Assembly (NCBI RefSeq): GCF_003596335.1
Contig: NZ_QZCH01000004.1
Span: 62,001 to 126,000 of the forward strand
Direction: 5' to 3'
DNA length: 64,000 nucleotides
From: Motilimonas pumila
GTDB taxonomy: Bacteria > Pseudomonadota > Gammaproteobacteria > Enterobacterales > CBDFNC01
The translations under genes were made by a program, and so were the position numbers. This document shows positions 44,001 to 53,884 of the stretch, piece by piece (the stretch's first letter is position 1; each line of letters begins with the position of its first letter). The notes under the pieces were generated by a model. It was given only the letters and a program-made list of their open reading frames with translations, ran no database searches and was not told the DNA's origin.

Positions 44001-45215
44001 CTAACTAGACACTTTTTGCTGAGCTTCGCGATGGCTTAATTGCTGAGCCATGGCAATTTGGTGGTTTTGCTCAAGTAAATCACCGTATAGACGCTGATAC
44101 TTACTCACCATGATAGGTAACGTGAAACGACTCTCTACCTCACACCGGCCCTGTAAACCATGGCGATTAATGCGTTCAGGTGACAATAAATAGCCTTGCA
44201 TGGCTTGGCACAATTGCGTCACGTCATCTGAGGGCACTAAGACCCCAGTTTCACCGTCTTTGACAAGTTCATCGTTTCCCCCAACCCTTGTTGCTATCAC
44301 AGGTTTAGCGCAAGCCATCGCTTCTAAAATAGTGTTACAAATACCCTCAGCTAACGAGGGCAGCACAAACACGCTAAATTGATTTATCCAATGGGCTACG
44401 TCAGTTTGCTCACCCACCAGCTCAACTTGCGGCCCAATTTTCAGTCGTTCTATTAAGGCTTGTAATTCGCTGCGACACTCGCCCTCTCCTACTAATACTA
44501 GTCGCAGATTCTGCGAAGCAGTAGCCAAGGGCAATAATTGTGCAAAAGCTTCAATTAATAGTCGTTGATTCTTAACTTGCGCCAGCCGCCCTACAGTGCC
44601 AAAGGTGACTCTATCTGTATCTGCGACGTGACTCGCAGTGTTAAAAGGAGAAAATTTGTGATGGTCTACACCGTTGCATATCTGATGTAACTTACGCTCA
44701 GGAATACCTACTAATCGCCGTAAATAGTCGTGAGTATGTGCCGAGAGCGCCACAATGGCTGCTAAATGAGTTGCCGTAAGCCGCCGTAAGTAACGGTACT
44801 TCTTGTTGCCACCGGTTAAATCCGCAATATCCCAGCCATGCTCACCGTGGCAGCGAATCGCCTTTGAAGTAAGCGCGGCTACCCACTGTAATTCAAGCGT
44901 CGCCAAGTTACGGCTGTGTACTATGTCTGGCTGTATTTGCCTTAATAACTTGGCAAAACGATAAAAAACAGAAGCATCTACACCCGGCTTTTTATGTAAA
45001 TCAAAAACTTGAATCTCAGGCTCAATTCGGTCGATAAAATCATCGTGGTCGGTTAAACATACAATGACGTGCTCAACCTGCTCCGGCGCCATGTGATTAA
45101 TGATGTTAACCATGCCATTTTCCAACCCCCCAGCATAAAAACGGTACACCAAATGCATAATGATAGGTTTAGTTCGAACCTCGGTAACGCAAGGTGATAT
45201 TTCAGAATTCGACAT
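44001..45215 (-). CDS. XrtA-associated sugar transferase (TIGR03088-like GT4)
   Basis: A 404-residue GT4 enzyme. The block MHLVYRFYAGGLENGMVNII followed by NHM marks the glycosyltransferase usually found directly beside exosortase A. The C-terminal donor site is SLAEGICNTILEAMACAKPVIATRVGGN. The ATG at 45215 is chosen because it overlaps the exosortase stop as TGATG; a longer frame begins within the exosortase gene and is unlikely. Confidence 0.9.
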   Translation of the reverse strand: MSNSEISPCVTEVRTKPIIMHLVYRFYAGGLENGMVNIINHMAPEQVEHVIVCLTDHDDFIDRIEPEIQVFDLHKKPGVDASVFYRFAKLLRQIQPDIVHSRNLATLELQWVAALTSKAIRCHGEHGWDIADLTGGNKKYRYLRRLTATHLAAIVALSAHTHDYLRRLVGIPERKLHQICNGVDHHKFSPFNTASHVADTDRVTFGTVGRLAQVKNQRLLIEAFAQLLPLATASQNLRLVLVGEGECRSELQALIERLKIGPQVELVGEQTDVAHWINQFSVFVLPSLAEGICNTILEAMACAKPVIATRVGGNDELVKDGETGVLVPSDDVTQLCQAMQGYLLSPERINRHGLQGRCEVESRFTLPIMVSKYQRLYGDLLEQNHQIAMAQQLSHREAQQKVSS

Positions 45216-46771
45216 CAGGGCTGCCTCGCAGTAAGCAATGGTGATGGTTCGCTCGGGTATTGCAGGTGATATAAGCTCTGTACCAAAGGCTGCCAATGAG
45301 CTGATAAAAAAGCGCTAATATCTTCTTCACTGAGAGAGAGCGGCGCCGCGACTACGATCGCAGCGCCAAAAGAGGGCCCCAAGGGCGCCGCTAATAATTG
45401 ATTCAATTTTGTCTTCAGAGTACCTGTTGAACTCTTTTGTGCCACTTGATACCAACTAAATAGTTGCAACTCTTGAGTGTGCCGGGTGACCACTGAGCGC
45501 AGCACAGGAATCACTCCCACAGCCAGAGGCAGTTGTTGATGCTGGCTTTCTAATAAACGCCAGTGTTCAGGGTTATATAAGCGATTGTTAAACGTAATCA
45601 GTTCTTTCCCTGAAGCTTCCGATTGATACCAGGCAATGTAGAGCTCAAGACGTTGACCATGGTGTTCAAAACCTTGATGCCAAATAAGGTCGGCATTCAC
45701 AAACTTAGCTTGCCAGTTAAAACTTGGAGCGAGCGGTCCTTGCCAACTTTGTTGTGGGGCGACAGAAAAGTGTATTTGCTGAGGAGTTGGCATGCGCTGC
45801 TGGTTCAACCAGGTGCTAACTGGTATCGCCAATAGCATTAGCGCAGAGATACACACTGGCCAGCAAGAGTAACCCTGTTGGTTAGTTGATGCCTGAGGAA
45901 TGTCTTCTTTATCTAAATCAGCCGCTGTCAGCTCGAGAGGGTCGGCAAACCAGCGCCCTACCGCAAACAAGCTAAAAATGAGTACTCCAAAAAATACCCA
46001 ACCATAGATAATATGATCCATTTCACCGGCAATACGCGTGTCCACATGATAATAAATCATGATGATCGACCACGCCCTTACACCATTTGCAATGATAGGA
46101 AAGACAATGGCGAACAAGCAAAACAACATGCGTTTTTTGAAGTGAGCAAAGTTTAAATAGGCAAACAAGTTACCTAAACAAAATGTGGCAATCAGGTAAC
46201 GAATTCCCGAACAAGTCCAAGCAACTTCAAACGTGGCACCAGGAATCAAGATATAGTTACCTTCCTGATAAATAGGCATGCTGGTTAACTGCAACAAATA
46301 CACGCACATTAACGCGGTAACGTACTGTAGGCTGGGAATTAAAAACTCACCGAAAGGCACCGCAAAGAGTAAAAACAGCAAAGGGAAACACACGGTATAA
46401 GACCATTGAGTCCCCATGACCAGCCACACCAAAACAGGTAGCATGGCCACGACACTAAATTGCATGCCTACTTGTAACCCTAAACGCTGACTCAGTGCCC
46501 ACGTGAAAGTTAGCAGCAGCAACACAATTAACGCGCGCGGCTCGCTTACCAATGGCTGTAAAGACAGCTCCACTCGTTTCTGCCAAATAAGGAACAAAGC
46601 AATGGGCGCGATAAAAAAGCAATGCGCAAAGGTATCTACGGTTTGCCACACCGTCACCATTTCAGCTAACGTGCGGGAAAAAGCCCAACCCCAGAGTAAT
46701 AAAAGCAGCGCCAAAGTGACGCTTGCGAGTGTGGCTAAGCTCAAACGCGTGTCGCGAGACAAACTAGCCAT
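45215..46771 (-). CDS. xrtA: exosortase A with C-terminal EpsI domain
   Basis: A 518-residue polytopic membrane protein. The N-terminal part (about 1-275) is the exosortase with about eight helices and the catalytic triad: Cys187 in WTCSGIRYL, Arg232 in NGVRAW and His253 in MDHIIYGWVFF. After a linker, a further helix (about 305-320) anchors a C-terminal EpsI-like domain (about 330-505). Exosortases are thought to cut and relocate PEP-CTERM proteins, and the EpsI part serves exopolysaccharide assembly. It lies four bases after the stop of the upstream glycosyltransferase gene. No PEP-CTERM protein is encoded in the window. Confidence 0.93.
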   Translation of the reverse strand: MASLSRDTRLSLATLASVTLALLLLLWGWAFSRTLAEMVTVWQTVDTFAHCFFIAPIALFLIWQKRVELSLQPLVSEPRALIVLLLLTFTWALSQRLGLQVGMQFSVVAMLPVLVWLVMGTQWSYTVCFPLLFLLFAVPFGEFLIPSLQYVTALMCVYLLQLTSMPIYQEGNYILIPGATFEVAWTCSGIRYLIATFCLGNLFAYLNFAHFKKRMLFCLFAIVFPIIANGVRAWSIIMIYYHVDTRIAGEMDHIIYGWVFFGVLIFSLFAVGRWFADPLELTAADLDKEDIPQASTNQQGYSCWPVCISALMLLAIPVSTWLNQQRMPTPQQIHFSVAPQQSWQGPLAPSFNWQAKFVNADLIWHQGFEHHGQRLELYIAWYQSEASGKELITFNNRLYNPEHWRLLESQHQQLPLAVGVIPVLRSVVTRHTQELQLFSWYQVAQKSSTGTLKTKLNQLLAAPLGPSFGAAIVVAAPLSLSEEDISAFLSAHWQPLVQSLYHLQYPSEPSPLLTARQP

Positions 46772-46775
46772 TCAG

Positions 46776-47969
46776 CTAGCCCCCTGCTTGGGCGATAAGT
46801 GCACCTAAGCGGTCAAAACTCGATTGCCAACTGAACCTTTCTTCGACCCAAGCTCTCGGCTGCCTACCTTGCTGTAGAGGCTGTGACAACTGGGCTAAAC
46901 AATGCTCACTAAAACGTCCCGCATCTTCCGCCACCAAGGTCGACTGGCTTTGGCCTATGCCGACAAAAGCATCTGGGCTGCCCACGACGATTTGATTCAT
47001 CGCCAAGGCTTCCAACACCTTGTTCTGAATGCCTCGACTGATGCGAAGGGGGGCCACGACACACTGCGCAAATTTAAGATAAGGTCGAATATCAGGAACC
47101 CTGCCCGTGACAACCACATTAGTGAGTTGTTGTAATCGCAGCACCTCTGCTCCAGGATTAGACCCAACGATATAAAATAAACAATCCGGCCTTGCAGCAA
47201 GTAGGCTTGGCCAAACTTGCTCAGTAAACCAAGTCACCCCTTCTACATTAGCCCAATAATCCATTGCCCCAGTAAAAACAATACAAGGCTTGGCCGCAGG
47301 ATAAGGGCTCTCTAAACTGGGATCATCCGGGTTAAAATAGTGAATATCTACACCATTTTGCACCCAATCAATGCTGCTGTGAATATGCTTGCTTTGCTTA
47401 CGCTGAAATTCATCGGCCTCTGCGGCAGAAACAAATAAGCTTAAGTCAAAACGCTGCGCGACTTGCTGCTCATAGCGTTGCAAGGTACGAAACTCACGTT
47501 GATATAACCATGCCATAAAGCCTTGTTTCTTTTCGGCGTACTGCAACCACTTATCGGAATCAATATCGACAAAATCCATCACCGCAAACTTGGCATGGTC
47601 CGGAACATATTGCGCCATAGAGGAAGAGAAAGTAAGCACTTTAATATCGGGGTGCTCAGCAAGAATAGCGTCTACCCAAGCCTGCATTTTATCACTTTGA
47701 TAATACGCTAGGCTCAGCGGTTGATCGCCCAATAATGCGGTCAAACTTTTTGCCTTATGCAACCATGGGTGACGAGCCATCAACTGGCAATCTTGGGTAC
47801 CCAGAGACACTTGCTCTTGGTGCTGCCAATCTTGTTTATCATCAACAAATGCGCCCAAAAAAACCTGATAATGCTGCTTTAAATACTGTAACCAATGATA
47901 AGAACGGATCTTGTCGCCTTTATTTGGTGGAAACGGAATGCGGTGACACAAAAACAATACTTTTTCCAT
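46776..47969 (-). CDS. XrtA-associated glycosyltransferase (TIGR03087-like)
   Basis: A 397-residue glycosyltransferase beginning LFLCHRIPFPPNKGDKIRSY, the typical start of the TIGR03087 family in exosortase A loci. The donor site region is ISRGIQNKVLEALAMNQIVVGSP, with a less standard sequence than its GT4 neighbours. It shares one base with the upstream FemAB gene (stop-start overlap) and precedes xrtA by four bases, so it is a tight operon member. Confidence 0.9.
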   Translation of the reverse strand: MEKVLFLCHRIPFPPNKGDKIRSYHWLQYLKQHYQVFLGAFVDDKQDWQHQEQVSLGTQDCQLMARHPWLHKAKSLTALLGDQPLSLAYYQSDKMQAWVDAILAEHPDIKVLTFSSSMAQYVPDHAKFAVMDFVDIDSDKWLQYAEKKQGFMAWLYQREFRTLQRYEQQVAQRFDLSLFVSAAEADEFQRKQSKHIHSSIDWVQNGVDIHYFNPDDPSLESPYPAAKPCIVFTGAMDYWANVEGVTWFTEQVWPSLLAARPDCLFYIVGSNPGAEVLRLQQLTNVVVTGRVPDIRPYLKFAQCVVAPLRISRGIQNKVLEALAMNQIVVGSPDAFVGIGQSQSTLVAEDAGRFSEHCLAQLSQPLQQGRQPRAWVEERFSWQSSFDRLGALIAQAGG

Positions 47970-48991
47970 TAGCCCAAATCCTTAGCCAAAATAGGGCCAA
48001 CAACCTGACTCACAGCAAGGGGCAGTTTTTGCCACACCTTTATGAAAAACTTATATTTTGGGTTATTTGGATTGATATTGGCGAGTTCATCGCTGGCCAC
48101 TAAATCATTTTCATAGAATAAAGGCTGCGGCTCAAAACCCCAGTGCTTTTTATAAGCATGAGCACCACTGGCCACTTTGCTGCGACCAAAATCAAACTCC
48201 AACATACCTCGACGTCGGGCGTGGCACATCAACTGATAATACATAAAGTCATTACTTTTCAGCCCTCTCGCCTGCCGCTTTCCCCCTCCATAAAAGGGCA
48301 ATACTTGCTGTTTAAAGTAAAAGCTCATAACACTGGATACCGCCTCTCCCTGATGATAAACCGTTAGCACATCGACTTGATTAGGAAACACCTGCAGCAA
48401 AGTTTGAAAGTACTTTTTTGGAAATACCGGCGTTCCTAGATTGCGCACACTTTCCGAATAAATAGTAAAAAATGGCTCCACCTTATCTTCAATTGAGAAG
48501 GTCAGATCATTTTTAAGAGACTGTCTCACCACCGCTCTTTGCTTCTTTTTTATCGCGGCAAGGATGGCATCGGAGTCATCGGCTAATGACTTACAAAAAT
48601 TGTCATGGCTATGACGAGACTGCCAATGTGGCAACTTGAGCTCTCGGTGACGCAATTCAAGCGAATCAACTTTAAGGTCTCGCGCCAATTTTTGCGCATG
48701 GGTTAGCAGCAGCTGACTCGCTTGTTCATTTTCACTCAACAGCCCTGCACTCACAGCAAAAGGCAACGAAATAAGTTTATTTCCGAACAACCAGCTTTTG
48801 ATTTGAGCCAAAGGCAAGACCGCTACAATTTGACCTTGTGACTCAACGTAGTAATACCAACATGTATGCTGATAAGCGTCTTGTATCACCTTACGCCAGC
48901 CTGATAAATGGAAAAAGCTGCCGGCTGAATGTTGGCTTACAAAAGCGTCCCAACGTGCGCTGTCTTGTGGTTGTAATAACTTTAACTGCAC
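47969..48991 (-). CDS. FemAB-family XrtA-associated acyl/aminoacyltransferase
   Basis: A 340-residue protein of the GNAT/FemAB fold, TIGR03019 type. The N-terminus, WDAFVSQHSAGSFFHLSGWRKVI, and C-terminal FDFGRSKVASGAHAYKKHWGFEPQPL are characteristic. The family is assumed to transfer an acyl or aminoacyl group onto a sugar or protein; the exact reaction in exopolysaccharide synthesis is unknown. It lies between the deacetylase and the TIGR03087-like glycosyltransferase, the usual order. Confidence 0.9.
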   Translation of the reverse strand: MQLKLLQPQDSARWDAFVSQHSAGSFFHLSGWRKVIQDAYQHTCWYYYVESQGQIVAVLPLAQIKSWLFGNKLISLPFAVSAGLLSENEQASQLLLTHAQKLARDLKVDSLELRHRELKLPHWQSRHSHDNFCKSLADDSDAILAAIKKKQRAVVRQSLKNDLTFSIEDKVEPFFTIYSESVRNLGTPVFPKKYFQTLLQVFPNQVDVLTVYHQGEAVSSVMSFYFKQQVLPFYGGGKRQARGLKSNDFMYYQLMCHARRRGMLEFDFGRSKVASGAHAYKKHWGFEPQPLFYENDLVASDELANINPNNPKYKFFIKVWQKLPLAVSQVVGPILAKDLG

Positions 48992-49010
48992 AGACGTCTC
49001 CCTTGTCTGG

Positions 49011-49895
49011 TTAAGCTAATGCTTGCTCGCCTGAGACTTCGATAGCGGCAGAAATGCTCGTGGTGAATAACTGATCCATACGTTGCCATTGATACAACTG
49101 TAGCAGTCGCTCTAAACGTTGATAGGTTTTATCGAGATTGACGTAATGACGAAAGCGGGTTTTGATGCCTACGTCAAATAACCTGGGTTGATGAGGGTCC
49201 AACTCCCAAGGGTGGATATAAAAAATATAAGGCTGTTGCTCTTGTCGATGAAATTGTTTTAAAAACCAGAGGCTCAGCCACTGCGGGTAAAACCGAAAGT
49301 AGCCGCCACCACCAATGGGCACGTTTTTATTGAATACACTACCCCATTGCATCTTAAGGGTAGATATTGGAATTTCGAGGCACTGTGAATGGGAGTGAAA
49401 TGCAAAACGAGGTAATAGCGGCGAACCATAGTGATCATGCTGTACAGGGTAAACACTCGAGCTGTACTGGTAGCCCGCCGCGACCAAACAATCATAAACC
49501 CAGGGAGTCTCATTGTTAAAGGAAAAGCTGGGCGCTCGATAACCAATAACACGGCTACCGGTAATGTTTTCTAATAAGGCTTTACTGCGACTAATATCCT
49601 CTAAAAACGCCTCTTGTGACAAGCTCGTAACGCGTTGATGATGGTAACCATGACTGGCAATTTCATGTCCTTGCAAAGCAATCGTGCGAATCAAATCTGG
49701 GTAACGTTCCGCGATCCAACCGAGAATAAAAAAGGTCGCTTTAACGTCGTAACGTGCAAATAAATCCAGCAATGTGTGGGTGTTCTTCTCTACCCGGCAG
49801 TCAAATTCATCCCACTGTGATAATGGTGAATGCTGAGAGAATGCAGACACCTGAAAATAGTCTTCTAAGTCCACCGTCATGGCGCAGGCTGCCAT
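49011..49895 (-). CDS. XrtA-associated polysaccharide deacetylase
   Basis: A 294-residue carbohydrate esterase 4 protein with a DUF3473-type C-terminus. The metal and catalytic motifs are TVDLEDYFQV near the start and SHGYHHQRV (His-x3-His), with RAPSFSF further on. It removes N-acetyl groups from polymer or lipid-linked sugars. Without a signal peptide it is probably cytoplasmic or exported otherwise. Five bases follow the upstream gene's stop. An internal ATG five codons in would start at the family-typical MTVDLEDYF. Confidence 0.9.
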   Translation of the reverse strand: MAACAMTVDLEDYFQVSAFSQHSPLSQWDEFDCRVEKNTHTLLDLFARYDVKATFFILGWIAERYPDLIRTIALQGHEIASHGYHHQRVTSLSQEAFLEDISRSKALLENITGSRVIGYRAPSFSFNNETPWVYDCLVAAGYQYSSSVYPVQHDHYGSPLLPRFAFHSHSQCLEIPISTLKMQWGSVFNKNVPIGGGGYFRFYPQWLSLWFLKQFHRQEQQPYIFYIHPWELDPHQPRLFDVGIKTRFRHYVNLDKTYQRLERLLQLYQWQRMDQLFTTSISAAIEVSGEQALA

Positions 49896-49900
49896 ATACT

Positions 49901-51292
49901 TTACCTTGAACCTTGGGCAAAAAAGACCACTTCCACGGTGCGAACAAAAATGCTCATATCAAACCAAATATTTCGGTGCTTAATGTAGTACAAATCGTAT
50001 TTGAGCTTCTCAAGGGCGTCTTTATCACTGGCACCATAAGGATAGTTAAGCTGTGCCCAACCAGCCAAGCCTGGTTTAACGTTGTGACGTTCAGAGTAGT
50101 AGGGCAACTGTTGACACAAACGGTCGACAAACTCGGGTTGCTCAGGGCGAGGGCCAATAAAGGACATGTCACCTTTCAAGATGTTTATGATTTGGGGCAA
50201 TTCATCGATGTGATAACGACGAATAAAGCGCCCTATGAAAGTCGTGCGCTCATCGTCTTTTTGGGCCCACTGCGCGCCATTGGCTTGGCTGTTCACCCGC
50301 ATGCTGCGAAACTTTAATATTTCGAACGGTTTTCCGCCGTAGCCTACGCGCGTTTGGCGGTATAAAATGGGGCCCCTGTCTTCAAGGTAGATTGCTACCA
50401 TGACAAATAAAATCAAAGGCCAGGTGACAAATAAAATGGCCGCAGCAATGGTGATATTGAGTAAATTAGAGCTGATTGCCCGAATGCTGTCTGGACGTGA
50501 AAAACCGTTAGAATAAACCAACCAACTTGGGTACATCTGGTTGACCGCAATTTGGCCAGTTTCTCGCTCAATAAAGTTGAGCACATCCATGACTTCGACG
50601 CCGTGAATTTTACAACTAAATAGAGACTTCACCGGGAGCTTTCCGCGTCGTTCATCACAAGCCACAACGATTTCATCAACCTGATTAGCTTTTACATAAT
50701 TGAGTAAATCACGGTCTATGTCTAAATCTATTTTATTGCTGCCTAAGTCAGCCTCTTTATCACCCGAAATAGGCACAAAGCCAAGGATATCGACTCCTTT
50801 CTTGTCAGACTCACGGCGCATTCTTTGCCAAATAATTTGTGCCCTTTCACCGCCTCCTAGCACTAATACTTTGTGCCGAAATGATTCCGCAAATCGTCTT
50901 GAAATCACATACCTAAACGCCATTAATAGGCACAGTGAAAGTACCACCGAATATAACGTGATTTGAAAATCCAAGCTAAAGAAGTCGAGGTTTGACAAAG
51001 GAAAAGCCAGTAAAAGCACCAATGCAGAAATGATGAGTAAGCGGCGAAAGACACCTTGTTCGTCACATCTAAGCCTTGGATTATACAAACCCAATGACAG
51101 CATTAATAAAATAATCACGATCGGTAAAAAAGGAATATCTAACAATGAATAGACCTTTTGTTGTACTTCCTCGCTTGAAGTGAAGTAAAAGCTGGCTAGT
51201 ACGCAAATAAAGCCAAGATATATAATGACAAGCTCAGAGATGGCAAGTAAGCGACAAGACTTACCAGTGCTAGCAAACGCGAATTTGGACAT
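49901..51292 (-). CDS. initiating undecaprenyl-phosphate sugar phosphotransferase, XrtA-associated
   Basis: A 463-residue polyprenyl glycosylphosphotransferase that loads the first sugar onto undecaprenyl phosphate. Four to five N-terminal helices (about 14-140), a Rossmann-like nucleotide-binding middle (VLVLGGGERAQIIWQRM), another helix (about 277-300) and the catalytic C-terminal domain with GPILYRQTRVGYGGKPFEI, KFRSMRVN and DELPQIINILKGDMSFIGPR. The family (TIGR03013) is specific to exosortase A loci. First gene of the minus-strand operon, divergent from the export operon. Confidence 0.93.
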   Translation of the reverse strand: MSKFAFASTGKSCRLLAISELVIIYLGFICVLASFYFTSSEEVQQKVYSLLDIPFLPIVIILLMLSLGLYNPRLRCDEQGVFRRLLIISALVLLLAFPLSNLDFFSLDFQITLYSVVLSLCLLMAFRYVISRRFAESFRHKVLVLGGGERAQIIWQRMRRESDKKGVDILGFVPISGDKEADLGSNKIDLDIDRDLLNYVKANQVDEIVVACDERRGKLPVKSLFSCKIHGVEVMDVLNFIERETGQIAVNQMYPSWLVYSNGFSRPDSIRAISSNLLNITIAAAILFVTWPLILFVMVAIYLEDRGPILYRQTRVGYGGKPFEILKFRSMRVNSQANGAQWAQKDDERTTFIGRFIRRYHIDELPQIINILKGDMSFIGPRPEQPEFVDRLCQQLPYYSERHNVKPGLAGWAQLNYPYGASDKDALEKLKYDLYYIKHRNIWFDMSIFVRTVEVVFFAQGSR

Positions 51293-51599
51293 AAGGCGGA
51301 TTCCTTCTAGCCTTCACAGATTACTCTATCTCTATTGAACATAGTTGATATGGAAGGTGCTGCAACTAGATTGTCATAAATTTCACCTTGATATTTCTGT
51401 GACCTTTTAAGCTTTGACAAACAGTACAACCACTTAGCTATCATTTCGTATTCTCCACAAGCAAAATTTATTACGGCAATAAATATTTCTTCGACTAAGC
51501 TGGATAATTGAGAGAGAAATAACTTACGTCATAACTTTTCATGACAATGTGCAGTCAAAGTTCAGCCGCGTCATCCATTCATTAAAGAGAGAGTTCGCT
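51293..51599. other. divergent promoter region of the two exopolysaccharide operons
   Basis: 307 bp with no coding frame. It separates the synthesis operon (minus) from the export operon (plus) and must hold both promoters. I searched for the GG-N10-GC core of a sigma54 promoter, expected for PrsR control, on both strands and found no strict match. A near match lacking the invariant GG is at 51361-51376 on the minus strand. Confidence 0.6.
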
Positions 51600-52238
51600 A
51601 TGGAAAGCATATTGAAATCCCCCATTTGGCCTATTTTCTGCCTAATGTTGTTTGTTTCAGCTTGTTCTCAAAATGATGCTCCTGTTGCCAGCTCTGCCAG
51701 CTTTACAGCCTCGAGTACCGCTGATCCCGAAGAATACAAATACCTAATTGGGCCTGGAGACATACTCAATATTTTTGTATGGCGTAACCCTGAGATTTCT
51801 GGCAGTTTCACGGTACGACCCGATGGGATGATCACCACCTCTTTAGTGGAGGACATACCTGTCACAGGTAAAACGCCGACAGAGTTAGCTCGAGAAATTG
51901 AAGACGTATTGTCTACCTATTTAAGAGAGCCCATAGTTACCGTCACAGTGAGTGGTTTTACCGGTCCATACACAGAGCAAGTGCGCATCATTGGTGAAGC
52001 CTCTTCTCCACAAGCGTTAAATTACAGCCAGTACATGACGGTGCTTGATGTGATGATTCAGGTAGGGGGATTAACGGAATTTGCCGATGGTAATAACACT
52101 TCTTTAGTTCGAATTGAAAATGGACAACAAAAAAAATACCGCGTCAGGCTCGATGACCTCGTACGAAAAGGGGACATCACTGCCAACACCAATATGCTCC
52201 CCGGCGACATTTTGATCATTCCAGAAGCTTGGTTCTAA
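51600..52238 (+). CDS. XrtA-associated polysaccharide export lipoprotein (Wza/PEP-CTERM pesin type)
   Basis: A 212-residue outer membrane export lipoprotein. The start at 51600 gives a lipoprotein signal with lipobox VSAC; a longer frame begins at 51549 but lacks a ribosome-binding site, whereas AGAGAGAG precedes 51600. The poly-export domain (GPGDILNIFVWRNPEISGSF) is followed by a SLBB-like segment with VRIIGEASSPQALNY. It forms the periplasmic/outer membrane exit for the polymer. First gene of the export operon; the next start lies within 36 bp. Confidence 0.92.
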   Translation: MESILKSPIWPIFCLMLFVSACSQNDAPVASSASFTASSTADPEEYKYLIGPGDILNIFVWRNPEISGSFTVRPDGMITTSLVEDIPVTGKTPTELAREIEDVLSTYLREPIVTVTVSGFTGPYTEQVRIIGEASSPQALNYSQYMTVLDVMIQVGGLTEFADGNNTSLVRIENGQQKKYRVRLDDLVRKGDITANTNMLPGDILIIPEAWF

Positions 52239-52273
52239 GCCAGAATATAGAACCCAAAGCCAAGGAGGCGGGA

Positions 52274-53884
52274 ATGAAAGAACTGCTCGACAAGATTCTA
52301 TTTTACGTCAAAGGCATATGGCTAAAGCGCCGTTACATCGTGATAGCAGCGTGGTTACTTTGTCCCATCGGCTGGTTTTACACCATGCAACTGCCCGATC
52401 AATACCGTGCTTCTGCACGTGTTTATGTGGATACCGATTCACTGCTTCGCCCTTTGCTGCGCGGTCTCACCGTAGAAACCTTTAAGGACAAGCAGTTAAA
52501 TTTGATGGTTAAAACTCTTTTAAGCCGGCCTAACCTTGAAAAAATAGCGCGCATGTCAGACCTCGATATTCACACTAATAACAGCAAAGAGTTCGATGCC
52601 TTAATCGACTCCTTAGGCAAACGCATTAAAATCGCCTCCACTCGGCGAGAAAAAATCTTTACCATCAGTTACGAGAATCAGAGCAAAGACGCAGCCATAC
52701 AAGTCGTAAAGTCTGTACTCACCATTTTTGTAGAAGATACGTTAGGCGAGAACCGCACCGACACCGATAATGCGCAACGATTTTTAAACCAGCAAATCAA
52801 AGATTTTGAACAACGCATGAAAGTCGATGATGCTGCGCTGACCGAGTTCAAACGTAACAATGCTGATTTACTGCCGGGAGAAGGCAGTTCGTATTACGGT
52901 TTACTCAAACAAGAACAATCAATCTTAGAGCAAACCGAATTGCAGCTTAAAGAAGCCGAAACTCGCTTAGCATCCGCCCGCTTACAACTGGAAGACGAGC
53001 AAACGATTCCGTATTTCTCAACTCCTGACGGCAACAGCTTTAATCCCTCAATTACCACTCAATATGACAGTCGTATTGAACTGATGCAGCAAAACTTGGA
53101 CGAACTTTCATTACGATATACCGACCGCCATCCTGACATTATTGAGCTGAAAAAACAGCTAAGTAACTTACGTGAAAAACAAACCCAAGAACGCACAGAA
53201 TTAATAACCCTATCGCAACAACAAAAGCAACCTGCTACAGAAGATGAGTCGCCATTCGTCCAGTCTCTCAGGGTAAATGTTAGCGAATTAGAGTCTGAAG
53301 TGGCTTCTCTCAAAGTCAGGCGGCAAAACTTTCAAGACAAAGTCGATAAACTGCAACAAAAAGTCCATTTAGTGCCACAGATTGAAGCTGAGCTGGCTGC
53401 ACTTACTCGAGGCTATGGCATCACAAAGAGTCAATACAACCAATTACTAGAGCGGCGTGAAGCCGCGATCATGTCGCAAAAAGCAGGTCAGTCTGTGGAC
53501 GGCGTCGAATTTAAAATTATCGAGCCACCTCGCGTACCCAGAGAGCCAGTGGGCCCTCATCGCGTTATCTATTTAACCGTGGTGACGATCGTCGGCTTAG
53601 GCGTCGGCCTTTTTGTGGCCTTTGCTTTAAGCCAACTCAACCCTATCGTTACCGGTAGCAGAGAGCTATCGAGCATCACTAATTTACCTGTACTGGGTTC
53701 TATTTCTCACGCCAACGCTGACCAAGTGATCAAAACACGGCGCAAACATAACATTGCCTTCAGCGCGATAATCGCGGCACTGTTTATTACCTATGCAGGT
53801 CTGATTGTCAGTCAGAGCTCACAGTTGCCATTGCTGCAAAAAATGAAAAATTTGGTGGCGATGAATTCGACGGAGACGCTATGA
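52274..53884 (+). CDS. XrtA-associated chain-length determinant protein (Wzz/PCP type)
   Basis: A 536-residue polysaccharide co-polymerase. The ATG at 52274 follows AAGGAGGCGG, a strong ribosome-binding site; the longer frame from 52229 overlaps the previous gene. One helix near the N-terminus (about 21-40, YIVIAAWLLCPIGWFYTM), a long periplasmic coiled-coil region (about 170-390) and two further hydrophobic segments (about 430-455 and 495-515). It sets polymer length and partners the tyrosine kinase, whose start overlaps this stop by four bases. Confidence 0.92.
   Translation: MKELLDKILFYVKGIWLKRRYIVIAAWLLCPIGWFYTMQLPDQYRASARVYVDTDSLLRPLLRGLTVETFKDKQLNLMVKTLLSRPNLEKIARMSDLDIHTNNSKEFDALIDSLGKRIKIASTRREKIFTISYENQSKDAAIQVVKSVLTIFVEDTLGENRTDTDNAQRFLNQQIKDFEQRMKVDDAALTEFKRNNADLLPGEGSSYYGLLKQEQSILEQTELQLKEAETRLASARLQLEDEQTIPYFSTPDGNSFNPSITTQYDSRIELMQQNLDELSLRYTDRHPDIIELKKQLSNLREKQTQERTELITLSQQQKQPATEDESPFVQSLRVNVSELESEVASLKVRRQNFQDKVDKLQQKVHLVPQIEAELAALTRGYGITKSQYNQLLERREAAIMSQKAGQSVDGVEFKIIEPPRVPREPVGPHRVIYLTVVTIVGLGVGLFVAFALSQLNPIVTGSRELSSITNLPVLGSISHANADQVIKTRRKHNIAFSAIIAALFITYAGLIVSQSSQLPLLQKMKNLVAMNSTETL

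Noticed and set aside
45216-45296. Longer N-terminus for the TIGR03088-like glycosyltransferase
   Set aside because: The extra 27 codons lie inside the exosortase gene, and the ATG at 45215 gives the usual TGATG coupling.
51361-51376. Minus-strand TGACAATCTAGTTGCA as a sigma54 promoter for the exopolysaccharide operon
   Set aside because: It keeps the -12 TTGCA and the spacing but has GA in place of the invariant GG at -24. No strict GG-N10-GC occurs in the divergent region.
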